Shown here one piece after another: positions 33,744 through 45,795 of a stretch of 64,000 nucleotides of DNA. Both the position numbers and the translations under genes were made by a program. Numbering within the stretch: the first letter of the stretch is position 1; every line of letters begins with the position of its first letter. The notes under the pieces are model-generated. The model saw only the letters and a program-made list of their open reading frames with translations. It searched no databases and had not been told where the DNA came from. The stretch comes from Blastomyces gilchristii SLH14081 (lineage: Eukaryota > Ascomycota > Eurotiomycetes > Onygenales > Ajellomycetaceae): positions 622,441-686,440 of the forward strand of contig NW_003101662.1 of the NCBI RefSeq assembly GCF_000003855.2, written 5' to 3'.

Positions 33744-35524
33744 GAGAGTTTTAGTAAATGGCAACTTCTGGCCGGGAGAAGAGAAAAAAGCTTACTGCTC
33801 TGCTAAGTTAGGGGGCTCCTTGGATCCTGGGAGCAAGGAACTTTCGAGGGATGGCCCATGGATAGAAGCTGGGGTAGCCGAGCGGGTTCCTAAATATCCT
33901 GTTTCTCCCAGCCGCTTCCGTCGTGCGCGCGGAAGCGGAAACAGACCACGGCGACTCTCAGAGCTTTTATGGCGGAGGCGCGGTGGTGGTTGAACTCAGG
34001 AGACGAAGCCACAAGCGGTCGTTCGTATAACTAACTAACTACTCCGTAACTTAGTTTTTTAAGATCGGCTGGCGGCTGCAAGAAGCAGAACAGGTGACCT
34101 CAACTGCCGAGTCGGTCAGGTCGCAATCCCAATCCCAATCCCAATCCAACCCGCGCCCAACATCCAATTCTATTCTTCAACAACACGAGAGAGGGACAGT
34201 CGACACTCTTACTTAACAACCCCCTGTCGCCGCTGTCGCCGCTGTCGGCAGCATCAAGCATGCGATGCCCCTCATGCAAATTTGCACTTGGCTGGGTCGT
34301 TTGGGCAGTGGAAAAACCTTGGAAGGGAGCTCTGTCGTCAGAAATAGAGCAGCCTAACTAGTAACTAACTAGTTAACGATGCAAGCTCCATAACGTACGT
34401 TACCTCCGGCGTTGATGGCGGTGCTCAGCCATCGCGCCATGTTTGAGCTAGTGCAGGGAACATTCATTTGAACGAGGGGGTGAGACATGAGGATCATGTT
34501 TGATTCCTCTTAGTCTCTGCAAAAGACAGACGCTGCTGCCGTCAGACGGTATGGTATGTTGATCTGCCCTCAAGCGCTTGAGGTATAATAGCTATTTGAT
34601 CCTTCTATGGAGTATCATACTAGACGGATGAGCTGATTGCCCTCTTGTGAGAAGTCCATATCCTTGAATCTCTGCGTACGTAGGCCTCCCTCCCGTCCTT
34701 GAGATTATTATTGGCCTTTTCATTGGCCTTTTTCGGGCCACCAGACCGCTCAGTTAGTTAAACGGTTGGAGTTATAGCTGACAGGCTAAGCAGGTTTAAA
34801 TGACCTTCGTTCAATTTCGACTTTTGTTTCACCTCACAAACCAGACATCCAGGGGGATCAGTCCTAAAAATAATAATCATACATGGGCTTGGAAAATGAT
34901 CTTTAGCCCCTATTATTTGACTCTCTCCCTCTTTGACCCCAACTAAGGATCGACACAATGATAAACTGGCTACTTTTTGTTTGGATTGATATTCAAAACA
35001 CTTGACAGGGGCAATTCTTCATTGTTTTTCGTTTCTATATCCGTTGGTACAAAAATATTTCTTTGTAGCAAGCAATCTCTTGTCTACACGTTTTTTGTCT
35101 TGTTACTTGCTTGAGTCAAGTAACTGTCACTGATCCGTTTCGGGAGACCATTATCCCCTCACTTGTTGAAAATGACGGTTCTTTATGTTGCGAGTATCTC
35201 TCCTGCTTCAAATACCGCAGGATGTCCTGGCTTCCCTCATTCCACTCTTGTGACAGTTCCAATCCTTCACACAACTGTATAGCGGAAGCTACGCCGCGTT
35301 TCGATTTTTTTGGGCTCAGTTCTGCTGTTTCATGCATTGAGATTGCCAATGAAAACCCAGAGGAACCCTCCCTAACTAGCACATCATTAATCATCACATT
35401 TATTATCGACTCCTAGTAGAATCCCAAGTGGGTCCGAACAACCGTTATCACCAACGCCAGTACTGTCATTTCTCCAGACATTTTACAGTCTAGCCTAGAA
35501 ACTAGCCTGCCCATTGAGGATCCT
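33744..35524. other. Divergent promoter region
   Basis: Between the minus-strand coiled-coil gene and the plus-strand SET gene. Contains TACTCCGTA at 34040-34048 directly adjoining TAACTAACTAACT tracts, an (AATCCC)n run at 34124-34147 and another TAACTAACTAGTTAAC cluster at 34351-34376. Frames at 35111-35416 on both strands are mutual shadows without domain content. Confidence 0.55.
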
Positions 35525-38251
35525 ATGGCTGCCGAAAGCTCCAGGGCGGAGCAGCAGCAGGCAGCTGGGTCAACCGTTAACGAAGGTGCTGACCATGAAT
35601 TACCGCCTCCGTACTTCCCTGGCCGGCCTGACCTATTTAATGAGGTCGAATGGGGAAATATCCCGACCCAAGCGGACGCTCAGAAAGCATATACGCTTTG
35701 GTCAGCCCAGGACTCTTGCCTCAGGAATGAAAATGACAGACTTCGTAGCCGTCCGGAGGCAGAAGATGCAGAACACTTACATACCACGGACACCATTCTT
35801 GTACGAAACGTCTACGAAAATATTTTTCATTGGAAGTTACTTCCCGACCGCACAACCGATGAATATGCGCAATATAGATATAATCCTCAAACGGACGGGC
35901 GTGAACCGTGGCAATATTCGCAGATATTTCATCAAAACGACGCTGATCGCGAGGATTCGCCCGATAGGCCTCCATCACGTACACTGATAGATGGTTACGA
36001 TGTTCTCACCAATCGATTCTGGACCAAGGTGAGACTCCAAGCGCAGCTACGATCTCGAAACTTAAATCCAAATGGCCTTGTTGCAGATTTACGCCGGCGA
36101 TTGCATGACTATGAACAGGAGATGTTTTGGAATAGAAAAAGTCTTTTGCCTCGGGAAGACCTATCGCACTGGGGAATTAGTCGCAGAAATGACTTCATGA
36201 TCAGAGTTTCTGCCGAATCGGAGCTAAAACCTTTGGATATATATACCTGGGCTATAATTCTCAGCCCTTACAACCCTGCTTACTGGATCAGCCGCGCATA
36301 TCTTCATTATGAGATGGGATATTTTGACCTTGCTGTCGGAGATGCACACCGTGCTCAGATGCTTTGTGAAGTGTTGGCGGAAACACGCTTACGGAGCCGA
36401 CAGCCAGGGTTATACGTTCGAATTTGGGATGCAGTCGAAAATCATGTATTGCAGATACCCGCAACGGATGTTAACAGATCCCGCACAATCAAATCTCTAC
36501 GGAGCCCGGAGGGAGTCAATTTCTTCATTCCGGCCATTCGCACAGTCGCACACCACATTATCAGCCTAAGTTTATTTCGTCTGCATTGTTGGTGGGATTA
36601 CGAAGCTGTGGAGAAGCAATTCCTAGCACAACTATCAAGGGAGGATCGAGTTGCGCAGGAGATTATGGGGAGATGGGATAGATTGCAGCCCTCCGTGGAG
36701 GCTGGCAAGCAAGAGGAGGGGACTAGTGCTGATGAGTATTTTTTCGAAAGCAATTACGGCCATGTTGCAATACGAGACTACCCATATAGTGCCCGAGATA
36801 TCGACAGGACGGCTGCGGCTTTCAAGCAGAGGATAACTCAAGATTTCATTGGCAAGTCACAGGTGGACAACCCCGTCCCAAAAATCGCTGTTGACAAAGA
36901 TAAGGAGGGCAATCTTGGCGTTTTTGCAACCCGGGATATCCACGAGAGAGAAATTGTGTACGTCGATGAACCATCTATAAGAGGTCATCTTCATACTGTT
37001 AGCCCGCCGTGGAAGGCCGAGCATCGCTGCGAGAATTGCACGAGACAAATCAAGCCAGAGGTGATAGAATTAGTCAGGCAGCCTTCTGCAGCAGGCCAGC
37101 AAGAGATCAGTAGAGACATCTGTGACTGCTCTAGACTTTCCTCGGAACCGTTATATTGGTGTCCTCCACCAAGAGACGACGCTAGGACAAGCCACGATGC
37201 CGGAACAAGCCACGATGTCGGAACGAACGACGATGCCGCGACAAATGAGAATGCCGGGACAAATGACGATGCCAGAACAGATGACGATGCCAGGGCAAAC
37301 GATGAACCCGGGCCTTCATCCTCCGCTCCGGCTATGATGGCGACCCGTTCACAGACTACACGCCTCCGAGATCATGAAGTAGGCAGTGGAACCGGGCTAG
37401 GGCAGAAAACATCAAGAAAGAGACAGAGATCACGCACAGACCTTCCAGACTCCGAGCTCGCCGCGCCGCCAGCTAAGAAGCCACGGTCATGTTTAGAGAT
37501 AGCCCGTTCTCTCTATCATTACCGCGCTTGTGGGAAAGATTGGACATGGCTGCATGACTCAATGAGAAACCCGGAGCGCTCATTGTATACAAACGAACGC
37601 CATGGAACACTCCTTAGTCTGCTACTTCGAGAAGTTTTTGACATTACACTTCATCGTCGAAAGACAGACAATAGGCCAGCTCTCCTCGCGCATGAAATTG
37701 ACGAGCTGTTGCCGCTGTTTGCGGGAGAAGAGCATGCTTGTTTCCCCTTTTCCTACTCGGCAAATATTCGTGTCCCCTTCGATATCCTGATGTGCCTGGG
37801 AGTGGATATTTTCCGAGACCTTACTTTTGACACTTGGGTGATCCAGTCCGTGCTCAGAAAGCTTGTCCCCAATGTTATTCCATGGGATCATCATCGACGG
37901 GGTTGGCCTGACGCCGCAGAGGGGCAAGCAATCAAACAGGCCCGCAGTCGTATGGAAGGCACTCTAGAACAGCTGAACCCGACGTTCAGAACTCTATATC
38001 TATTCCCTGGCGTGGCAATGTTCAACCACTTCTGCCGCGACGCACACAACGTGGCGTGGGATTGGGACCCGGTCATCCCGAATCGCATCATCCTCTGGGC
38101 ACGCAAAGCTATCGAAGCAGACGTCGAGCTCGTCCTGCCATACACCAATCGTGAGCTCTCGCAGCAACACGCCATGCGCCTGTTCCAATCCGCATGCAAT
38201 TGCCAGAAGTGCCATAATGCGAACAGGGATGATATCTACGGACACCCCGAT

Positions 38252-38293
<42 letters not shown>

Positions 38294-38641
38294 CCTAGTA
38301 GTCCACATACTCTAGGAGATTCGGCTTCGGCCCACAGTGAAGGGGGAAACGATCCTCCTCCTGGTCATGATCCCGATAACGATTCCACCGACGAGAAACC
38401 CAGGAGTGGCAAGGAAGCCGTGGACCGGCCGGAGAACCCGATGCGCCAGATCAAAGCAGATGAGAACTATGATGAGTCTACGAGCTTGGACTCTACGGAG
38501 GCCCCTGGCAAATCCGCTCCCTTGTCTCCGATGCAGCTTAGATCGCGTATGAAAATGGCTGGGCAAGAAGTCTCACCAAGGATGTATAAGAGGATTAGGG
38601 GAGAACGGGTCAGGGGCGGGGGTGGGAACGACAGCTGCTAG
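35525..38641 (+). CDS. SAP and SET domain protein with TPR-like region and Cys-rich insert
   Basis: Single exon, 1038 residues, ATG 35525. Residues about 165-200 (FWTKVRLQAQLRSRNLNPNG, LVADLRRRLHDYE) form a SAP DNA-binding motif. The segment SPYNPAYWISRAYLHYEMGY, FDLAVGDAHRAQML is TPR-like. A SET domain starts at about 449 (GNLGVFATRDIHEREIVYVD) and is split by a large insertion. That insertion holds Cys-rich CENCTRQI...CDCSRL...YWC and a degenerate hexa/heptapeptide repeat (T-N/S-D/H-D-A, 552-595) and a basic nuclear-type stretch (RKRQRSRTDL). The SET core resumes with GVAMFNHFCRDAHNVAWDWD (about 828-848) and VELVLPYTN; a post-SET CNCQKC follows. An (Asp)15 run precedes an acidic tail. The Asn-His-x-Cys signature is kept, so lysine methyltransferase activity is plausible. 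Layout resembles SMYD/SET5-type split SET proteins with an added SAP domain; substrate unknown. Confidence 0.82.
38249..38293 (+). repeat. (GATGAC)n repeat encoding poly-Asp
   Basis: Hexanucleotide repeat inside the SET gene giving about 15 consecutive Asp residues. Confidence 0.9.
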
Positions 38642-38865
38642 AGCAACAATTGCGGAGCGATTTGTCCTAAATCAGGCTATCGCTCGCCAGCCCCAAAACC
38701 TGTTGCTCTTTATCGGGGTGTGTTTTATGTTGTTATGCATCTTTCTGTTTCTTGCTGAATGGATATCGAGGCACTCACGAATCTGCTAACCAATTCCCCT
38801 CGTCTGTTTGCTAGGTTTAGTTGCCATATTTGCACAGGTTGGGATATAAGGTCTCTCTTTTGTTT

Positions 38866-38910
38866 GTTTTGTTTTGTTTTGTTTTGTTTTGTTTTGTTTT
38901 GTTTTGTTTT
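38866..38910. repeat. (GTTTT)9 pentanucleotide repeat
   Basis: Nine perfect tandem GTTTT units about 230 bp after the SET gene stop codon. Confidence 0.95.
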
Positions 38911-41900
38911 CGTTTCGTTTCCTAACATTTCCTAATTTTGCCATTATTATTAATGTCTGCCTCGCTTCGTTTTTGCGTTTTTATGATTTTGGTTGACGTG
39001 CTCCCTCCCTGATTTTTTTGGATCAAATTGCAGTGAACAAGAGTGGCTAGTTAGTTATATTATAGAAAGGGATAGGCGTTCGCTGCTCAAAGAAATGCGA
39101 AATAGTTTAAGGCGTTCTTTAAACGTATATTTATACACATTGAAAACCCCTTGACGGAAACCGTGGATATTGAGAACGACGCTCTGAATTGTGAAAAATA
39201 TCATATGCATTTAAGCTTAAATAAACGCCAATTGGTGCTGATTTGTAACTACCCCGATTAATAAAGAATTGAGCTGGTAACTTTGTGCGCTCTGCAGGAT
39301 AGGGCGTAAACTGGTGGGTTTAAAAACCATTAAAGAGAAAATATCCAGATTTAAATTAGTTATGCTTTCCCTTGAATTTCTCCTTAGCACTGCCTTAGCA
39401 CTGCCTTAGCACCAGTAACTTATGTAGTTAATGTATGTAAGTTACGATGTAACGGACGCAGTAAGCTCCACATCGCCTAGATGTCTTGATCAATTTCGAT
39501 CCAGTCCGTGCTAGCGAGCGGGAACAGTTCCGGCATGCAGAACATGCCGGCGATGCAGCGAACTGCGGGGGAAAAGGGTCAACTTACTTAGTTACTACTT
39601 GTACTGATCGATGCTGGGTGGAACTTCCGCCAACCGGTTCTTGTGGCGTAACTTAACTCATTCTCCTCGGACGATTCAAACATCAAATACGAAAGGGGCA
39701 TAAGATGGATGACGGGTGGGTGGGGTGGGGGAGATTTGCTTTTTTCTGGTGATAGATCTGATAATTATTGGTTGGCAGTAAGCACGCTTCCCGGTTAAAA
39801 AATAACTCCATTTTGTGTCTGAGGGGTAACAGATGTCTTTCCTTCTTTCTCTTTTTTTAGCAGATGGTTGGTTATCTTAGGTGGGTATATATATGGTGAT
39901 TGGTCCAGCACGGGTGCGAGGTAGCTTTTAAGTCTTGGTGCTCGCCCGCTCCCATATCACCCGCATGAAGTGGTAGTCAAGTGATAAAAAACGGCTGTTT
40001 GTTGGTTGATGGACATGGCCTCTCATTCGGCCTGCCCATGAGGCCTCCCTAGTCTTGGAAGTTGCGCTCGTACTAACAGTGTCGAAGTTCTATTTCAAAC
40101 ATGAGGACTCAATTTAAAATTTAGACCTAGCTCCTAGTGCGGAAGTACATGTACATACATATATGTAGAAAGGGTCCGATTTGCGTGGCCCTACACATGG
40201 GAGACAGAGCGAACGGGTTTCTAATCACAGCTAAGAAATACATACATGTTACAGTAGTGGCTGGTCCGGATGTATGTGCTTTGCTACCGGCCTACCTACC
40301 GCTCGTGGCTTTTGCATGAAATCTCCACGTAGCTGTCGGATTTTTCTGCAGAGATAAGCTCGAACGTCGACTAAATGACAGTCAGCAGTTTGCCTGAGGG
40401 AGCAAGAAATAAATTACTGCAGAAGTCCCATCTGGATAGGTGGGGGGCTTCGTTGGTCCGCGCATGTCTACGGTTGCGGTTCCATGTGGAGGCATTTCAT
40501 AGGTCATCCAAATGTAGTTTTCAATCTAGAAGCGATACTTGTTCGGCACCGAACTCTTAATAGTCTTGTTGTTCCCCTGGCAAGTTGTGGTCGTGTGCAA
40601 TCTGCGGATCTGCTGATTGTAATCACGACGAGCCTTTTCCGGGATTTAACGGCGAAATGAAATGGTCCGCTCGCTCAGGAGCTCGGAGCGCAGCAAAATG
40701 ATAAGCCCCCTTTGGGCCCCTTTTTGAAATCCTGTTTGTCAAAATATGCCCTCATCACAAATGCATGGTAACAAATAAGGACAGTGGGTAGATGATTCAT
40801 TGAAGTAGAAAGACACCCTGTGATAGTCGCCACCTGGTGTGGGGTGGGCTGATTCCAACCTTTGCCCCAGGCCGTGCCTGATCACGAACAACCATGAAAT
40901 TTTGCGTAGTAGCAGTAGTAGTCTAATTGCACCGCAAATGTGACGGAAGGGAGTCATACTTTGGCTAGAAGATGGAGCGTGGGATGACATATTTTCTTTT
41001 TAGCCTCAAGGTGGATAGCAGACGGTCATTGGAGGGCCCTGCAAATTTGACATCTATCATACCTTTGGTAATCCACAGAATTCCATGTAGAATCGATATC
41101 AAGCGGTTCATGGGAATCCCGTTATTGGACGGTATTGGCTATCCAGGCGCGGCTATGAAACAGGCTGATATAGTTCCTACCCAGGGCATCGTGTGGCTGT
41201 GATAAGTGAATGGAACAAACGCATTGTCAGTAAAACGGGTCTCCGGTGGAGCATAGCATGGTCCCAAAAATCTGGACCGGAATGACTGATATAACTAATA
41301 AAGGATGGTAGAGCAGAGGCTTGGTACGTTGCAGAACGGCTCTTCCGAGACCCCCGATGGACCTATCATGGCACGAAGAAGCAGTCCGGCGAGGACAAAG
41401 GAGTCGATCTTCCGGCGCCGGAAAATTCAGATGACCAGAATTAGATGCAGCCAGTCCGCCGGCTAATTGACGCCGCAGCAGGTGGGGGAGCAATAAGATG
41501 ACCCTCTCGAAGATGGTTGTTTGGGGATTGCTGGTTATAAATCTGCGGCACAGCCGTGCTGAGATGAATCCCCTGTGTTCCTCCCATGCACCTGCCAACA
41601 AATCGTCACTCAAAGGGCGGAGATTCCTGTTCAACGTCGGCGGGCCATGGTCAAGATCCCAAAAAATAAAAAAAAAAAGGTGGTAGAGAATCATGATCCG
41701 GCAGTGTCTGTGGAGCGGCGCTGTGGATGCCAGCATGCCATGTCGAATTTGTAAGGCAAGGCGTACCTGTACCTGCGCACACTGTTAACAGAAAAACAGG
41801 GCAAGACAAGACAAGACGAGACAGTGTCACTGTGCCGCATTCCAAGAACCAACTTAGCCGCCCGGGGGGGATGAGCAGGGAACATAACAACTCGGGATGC

Positions 41901-42113
41901 TCTCTGTCCCTGTTGTCATATTGATGTTGTCATATCTTGTTCCTCCCAACCTCGCCCGGGTTTGGGGCTCACAGCCGCAAGCAGCGAAATAAGGGGGCGC
42001 CCGTTCGTTCCAGGGCAACTCTTGGAGCTGGCTTGCGAGGGCGGGGATTGGATTGGTTCTTGGACTCACCGATCGGGCATTTAAACCAAGTTGACTTTGA
42101 CTTGCGGGCTCTG

Positions 42114-42205
42114 TACGGAGTACGGAGTAGTTGCAGACTAGTTAATAATGCCTGGCTAACTAAGTTAACTAAATAACTAACTTATAGTTAACTCCTAACT
42201 AACTA
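42114..42205. repeat. TACGGAGTA tandem pair plus TAACTAACT cluster
   Basis: Two TACGGAGTA 9-mers overlap at 42114-42129, followed within 80 bp by repeated CTAACTAA/GTTAACTAA tracts. The same pairing of the two motif types occurs at 34031-34048 and near 27717-27800. Confidence 0.7.
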
Positions 42206-42831
42206 GCTGCTCGCTCGTCCGCCTCGTTCGTTCGTTCGCTGGATTCGATATTCGACTGGGGGACGTGCGTTGGGGCTAATCGCTAGACGCGCCGTTTTTG
42301 CCTACTTCTACTGCAACATCTGGCTGTTGTGCTGTGTCACTCTCATCATTATTATTATTATTATATTGTATCAGGGCAAATCGTGACTCCGAACAGGTCC
42401 AGGGGCCAGTTCTGCTGCCCTGGTTTCTTCTAACTACTTGGCCAACCTCTATTTCGATGCTCTGTAGGCGGAGGGTTAAACGCCGATGCCTTTTTCATAC
42501 GTCCCCCTTTCCATCGGATCCAGATGTGTGACGAACAGCTATCTCGTCCCGTTTTCCCTCCTCCAACTCGGTCCCACATACCATACCATACCTGCCCACC
42601 GTCTCGCAGTAGAGTAGTTAGCTCAGTGGGCACTTGGGCAGTGGGCAGGATGCTAGACCAAATGTTTATTGGCATTCGCTGCAAATTTGGTCGCAGCTTT
42701 AACTGCCTAGGTACATGTACATACATACATGTACAGTACATACATGGCGACTGCTTTTGCATTCTCGATGGGCTTTGGCTTTTTCTTTTTCTTTTTTTTT
42801 CTTTTTTTTATTTCTTGGGCTCCTCCATAAC

Positions 42832-42855
42832 ACCCCCCCCCCCGGCCCCCCCCCC
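42832..42855. repeat. Poly-C tract
   Basis: Two runs of C (11 and 11 or so) separated by GG; a site where read length errors are likely. Confidence 0.9.
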
Positions 42856-43530
42856 TCTGACTGTCAGCAGCTGTCGCTGTGCCGCAGATGGAATATCTCT
42901 CCTGGGCCCCCTTCAAACTACGAATTCGAACTCTACGATCATATTCGGGGAGTGTTATCATATTCGGAGTATTAGTTCTCAGCGCCGTTGCCGTGGTTTA
43001 GCTTTCCATTGGTTGCGCATTTCTGCCCCTCCGGCTCTGCCACTGAGTATGGCGGGACCCCGGAGGCACCAGCCTGGCTTCCTGATTGATATATCTCCCC
43101 TGGCTGGCCTTTAGCGGCCGTTGCTTCGATTCTTTTTTGATCTACACGCCGCCTAGGGTAGAACCGCGCTGTCCACTGATACGCGACCACTTGACTATTC
43201 ATCTACACACCTTATCCGCTTCCTTGTTGAGTTGAGTGTCGGATACGACAGCTATTTGTCTTCTCGTTAAGTTGTACGCCCCTTTGATCAACTCTCTTTT
43301 TTACGGCAAAGCAAATTCCAGAGGTGGATTTTTGTCTTGTGGGTGGAATCAGAAAAAGTACAAAAGGAGCGCCAGAGCAGCATTGAGATGCAGTTATTCT
43401 TTTGTTTCCCAAGCTCTCTTTCATTAGCATTTCAGTCATTCTTTAAAGCCTCCATAATCTTTTCGATCTCCAGCCACTGCGCATTTATACCCTTTAATAG
43501 CGACTTCTCGCTCCATAAACCCGTGTTCTC

Positions 43531-45029
43531 ATGTCCGCCCCAACGAAGCAACTCGGGAAGCTATCTATCGGCGGAAGGATGTCATCCGCTCGTGGACAAC
43601 CAGAGAGACTTGGCCGAGCAGATGACGAGGAAGAGCATTCTGCTGATACTTCCTCTGAGGAAGAGGTTTCCGAAGGCGAAGGGGAGGGTACTGCGTCCGG
43701 GTCAGCAAAATCCCTAGTCAAAGGAAATTCAGCTATCCTGTACAACGTTGCCGGGCTTTCAGGAGATGTAAGAGCTAGGGCAATGTCTGGCATTTTGGGA
43801 AAATTTGTCGTCGAGAAATGTCATGCGTCAGAAGACGGATATGCCTTCCAAGTCCTTGACCATGGGTTGGTTCACCTGGGGCATGGCCCAATGACATGCT
43901 CCTGCTCGGAGTATGGGGATGGTACCAAAGCGTGTCGACATATATTTGTAAGTGTCCGCTAGATGATGAGAAAATTGACACTGAAGGGAACTGACACTCG
44001 CTCTCTTAGTGGCTCGTCGACCAACTGCATAGGTTGACACTCCCAGAATGGCCAGGAACAGGAATCCCCCTCTCTCGCACTGGTGAATCCCCGAATATCC
44101 GTCCGCTGTACCAGTTAATCGGCGATCGTATGGAAGATATCTCAAGGAAAGCCCGCTGGCACTTTAGCGATGATCCTGGTTCCCCTGGCGTTTCCGAGCA
44201 AGAATACGGCGGATCCATGAGTCGCCCGGAAAAAGTTAGAGACATACTCTCCGCTTTCAGTGAATCCACGATGCCTGATGATTTCCGGCCTGATCAGGTA
44301 GAGACAATTAACCAGTCGAGGACCCCCGCACAGTGTGTTGTCCAGGGTGACTTTGAAGCAACGATGTTCCGCCTGGCTGTGCACGATGATAATGTCTACC
44401 ACAGCCTCCGTAAAGCAATGCCCCCTCCTGCCCGAGCTGCTATATTCTTCGATAAAGTCCAGAAAAAGACTCGGGCCCTGCTTCTTGATTTCGACCGATA
44501 TCGCCAGTATGGGACCCCTTTGCGTGACAGGACTACCTTGGAAATTCCTGTTGTTATCGAGCAGCTGTACGAGCTTGTCGCCTTGCTTGAAAGTAACATC
44601 GCTCCCCGCGCGCCTGACAGCCACACGAATGCGGCAGACGCCCTGATTGGGATACTCCGGGATGTCGTCACGTACGACTACAATGCATTCGATGGAAATG
44701 CCTGGGGCCGTGTTCCAGCCGCAGGAGAAACGGAAGACGATTGCAACTTATTTGCCCAAGTAATCGGCCAGCCAGAAGTGTCGGGTCAATTTTTCATCCT
44801 CGATGTTCTGGAAAGCCTCCCACGAGCGATTCTTAGGGAACGGGAACCCCAGCTGGAGACCATAATGAGCAAGATCCCAATGTCCAACCAGTCGATGGTG
44901 ACATATTTGCAGCGGTTCCAGGCTTTTCTGAATAGGGAATTTCCAGGCTCGGGATTCGCGGCGGCTACATATGGGCAGAAAAGACCTGCGGGAGAAGCGT
45001 CTGGCAGTGGCCGAAAGCGACCCAAATAA
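43531..45029 (+). CDS. SWIM-type zinc-finger protein
   Basis: Two exons, join(43531..43947,44010..45029), 478 residues. Intron donor GTAAGT, acceptor TAG, phase 0. The N-terminus (MSAPTKQLGKLSIGGRMSSA) is followed by an acidic Ser/Glu-rich stretch. The SWIM motif CxCx(n)CxH is CSCSEYGDGTKACRH (about residues 123-137), and the intron falls two codons after its final His, giving IF|WLVDQLHRL. SWIM domains bind DNA or protein and occur in MEKK1, Sws1-type recombination proteins and transposase-derived proteins. The remainder (about 140-450) is mostly helical with ARAAIFFDKVQKKTRALLLD and QFFILDVLESLPRAIL; the end is basic (KRPAGEASGSGRKRPK), a likely nuclear signal. Family members in filamentous fungi are uncharacterised as far as I know; nuclear role is inferred. 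Confidence 0.85.
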
Positions 45030-45795
45030 AGCCCCATCAGTCAGGTTCTAGTTCCGCCCATCACGCGCTCACAATGTTATCGATATTCCTTCTCGGGGAA
45101 TCGACGAAATGATAGGACAATCATTAGCAAAACACTACACGCAGAACTCCGCCATGCGCTTGATAGAGTGAGGGTGAGGAGATGACTGGACAAAAAGAAT
45201 TTTTGCTTATTTTTTCTTTCATTCTCTTTTCCTTTTTCTTGCTTTTTCATATTTCCCTTTATTATTTTAGGTTAATGTACAGAGCCAGTGGAGCGGGCTT
45301 CGCTTGGCTCTGAAATGTATTTTCATTCTTCATTGTCTTCATTTATTACCCCCCCGCATTACCCCACCACCCCCATCTCCCCTCATAATATTCCTAATAT
45401 TGAATAAAGAATGGTCTAATGTCGCGATAAACTGCTTTCCAAGTTTTGATTGTCCGGTTACTTTCTATTTACAGAGGCTATTTCCTCGGTATCCCCTAGC
45501 TAATAATTAATCCATAAAGAATTCCTCCTAATTTTGGTCCGTCTTGTACAGTACATTTGGTGAAGCTCTCCTACCTACCTTAATACGGAATCTATATTAA
45601 GCACTTTATATACCTACCGTGGCCTTCCCTATGATTTTTTTTTCTCTCTCCCTTCTTGGGCACGGATTAAACGGGAATCAAATCGATAACTCTGGAATCT
45701 TGTATACTGGAAAACTATTTAGCAACATATAAAATAAGTTCCGTGCGCACACCAGGTCCCCCAAATATAAGGATTGGAGAGTTTCAATATCCCAG
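45030..45795. other. Convergent intergenic region
   Basis: Between convergent SWIM and alcohol dehydrogenase genes. CT-rich around 45200-45260; no gene supported. Confidence 0.6.

Larger units (their letters stand above)
38642..43530. other. Gene-free 4.9-kb intergenic region
   Basis: No gene is supported on either strand; all frames are under 200 codons with no domains. Features seen are (TTTTG)n at 38866-38910, TACATACAT/ATGTA palindromic runs near 40145-40165 and 42710-42745, (ATT)n at 42345-42364, a C-rich run 42832-42855, overlapping TACGGAGTACGGAGTA at 42114-42129 and a dense TAACTAACT cluster at 42135-42205. A non-coding RNA or an unrecognised small gene cannot be excluded. Confidence 0.55.

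Noticed and set aside
33875..34015. tRNA-like A-box (GTAGCCGAGCGGG) followed by GTTGAACTC
   Set aside because: No acceptor stem pairing, B-box mismatch at a key position, and spacing too large without an anticodon loop.
40972..41202. 76-codon plus-strand frame in the gene desert
   Set aside because: No domain, no flanking exons in frame, and no coding bias.
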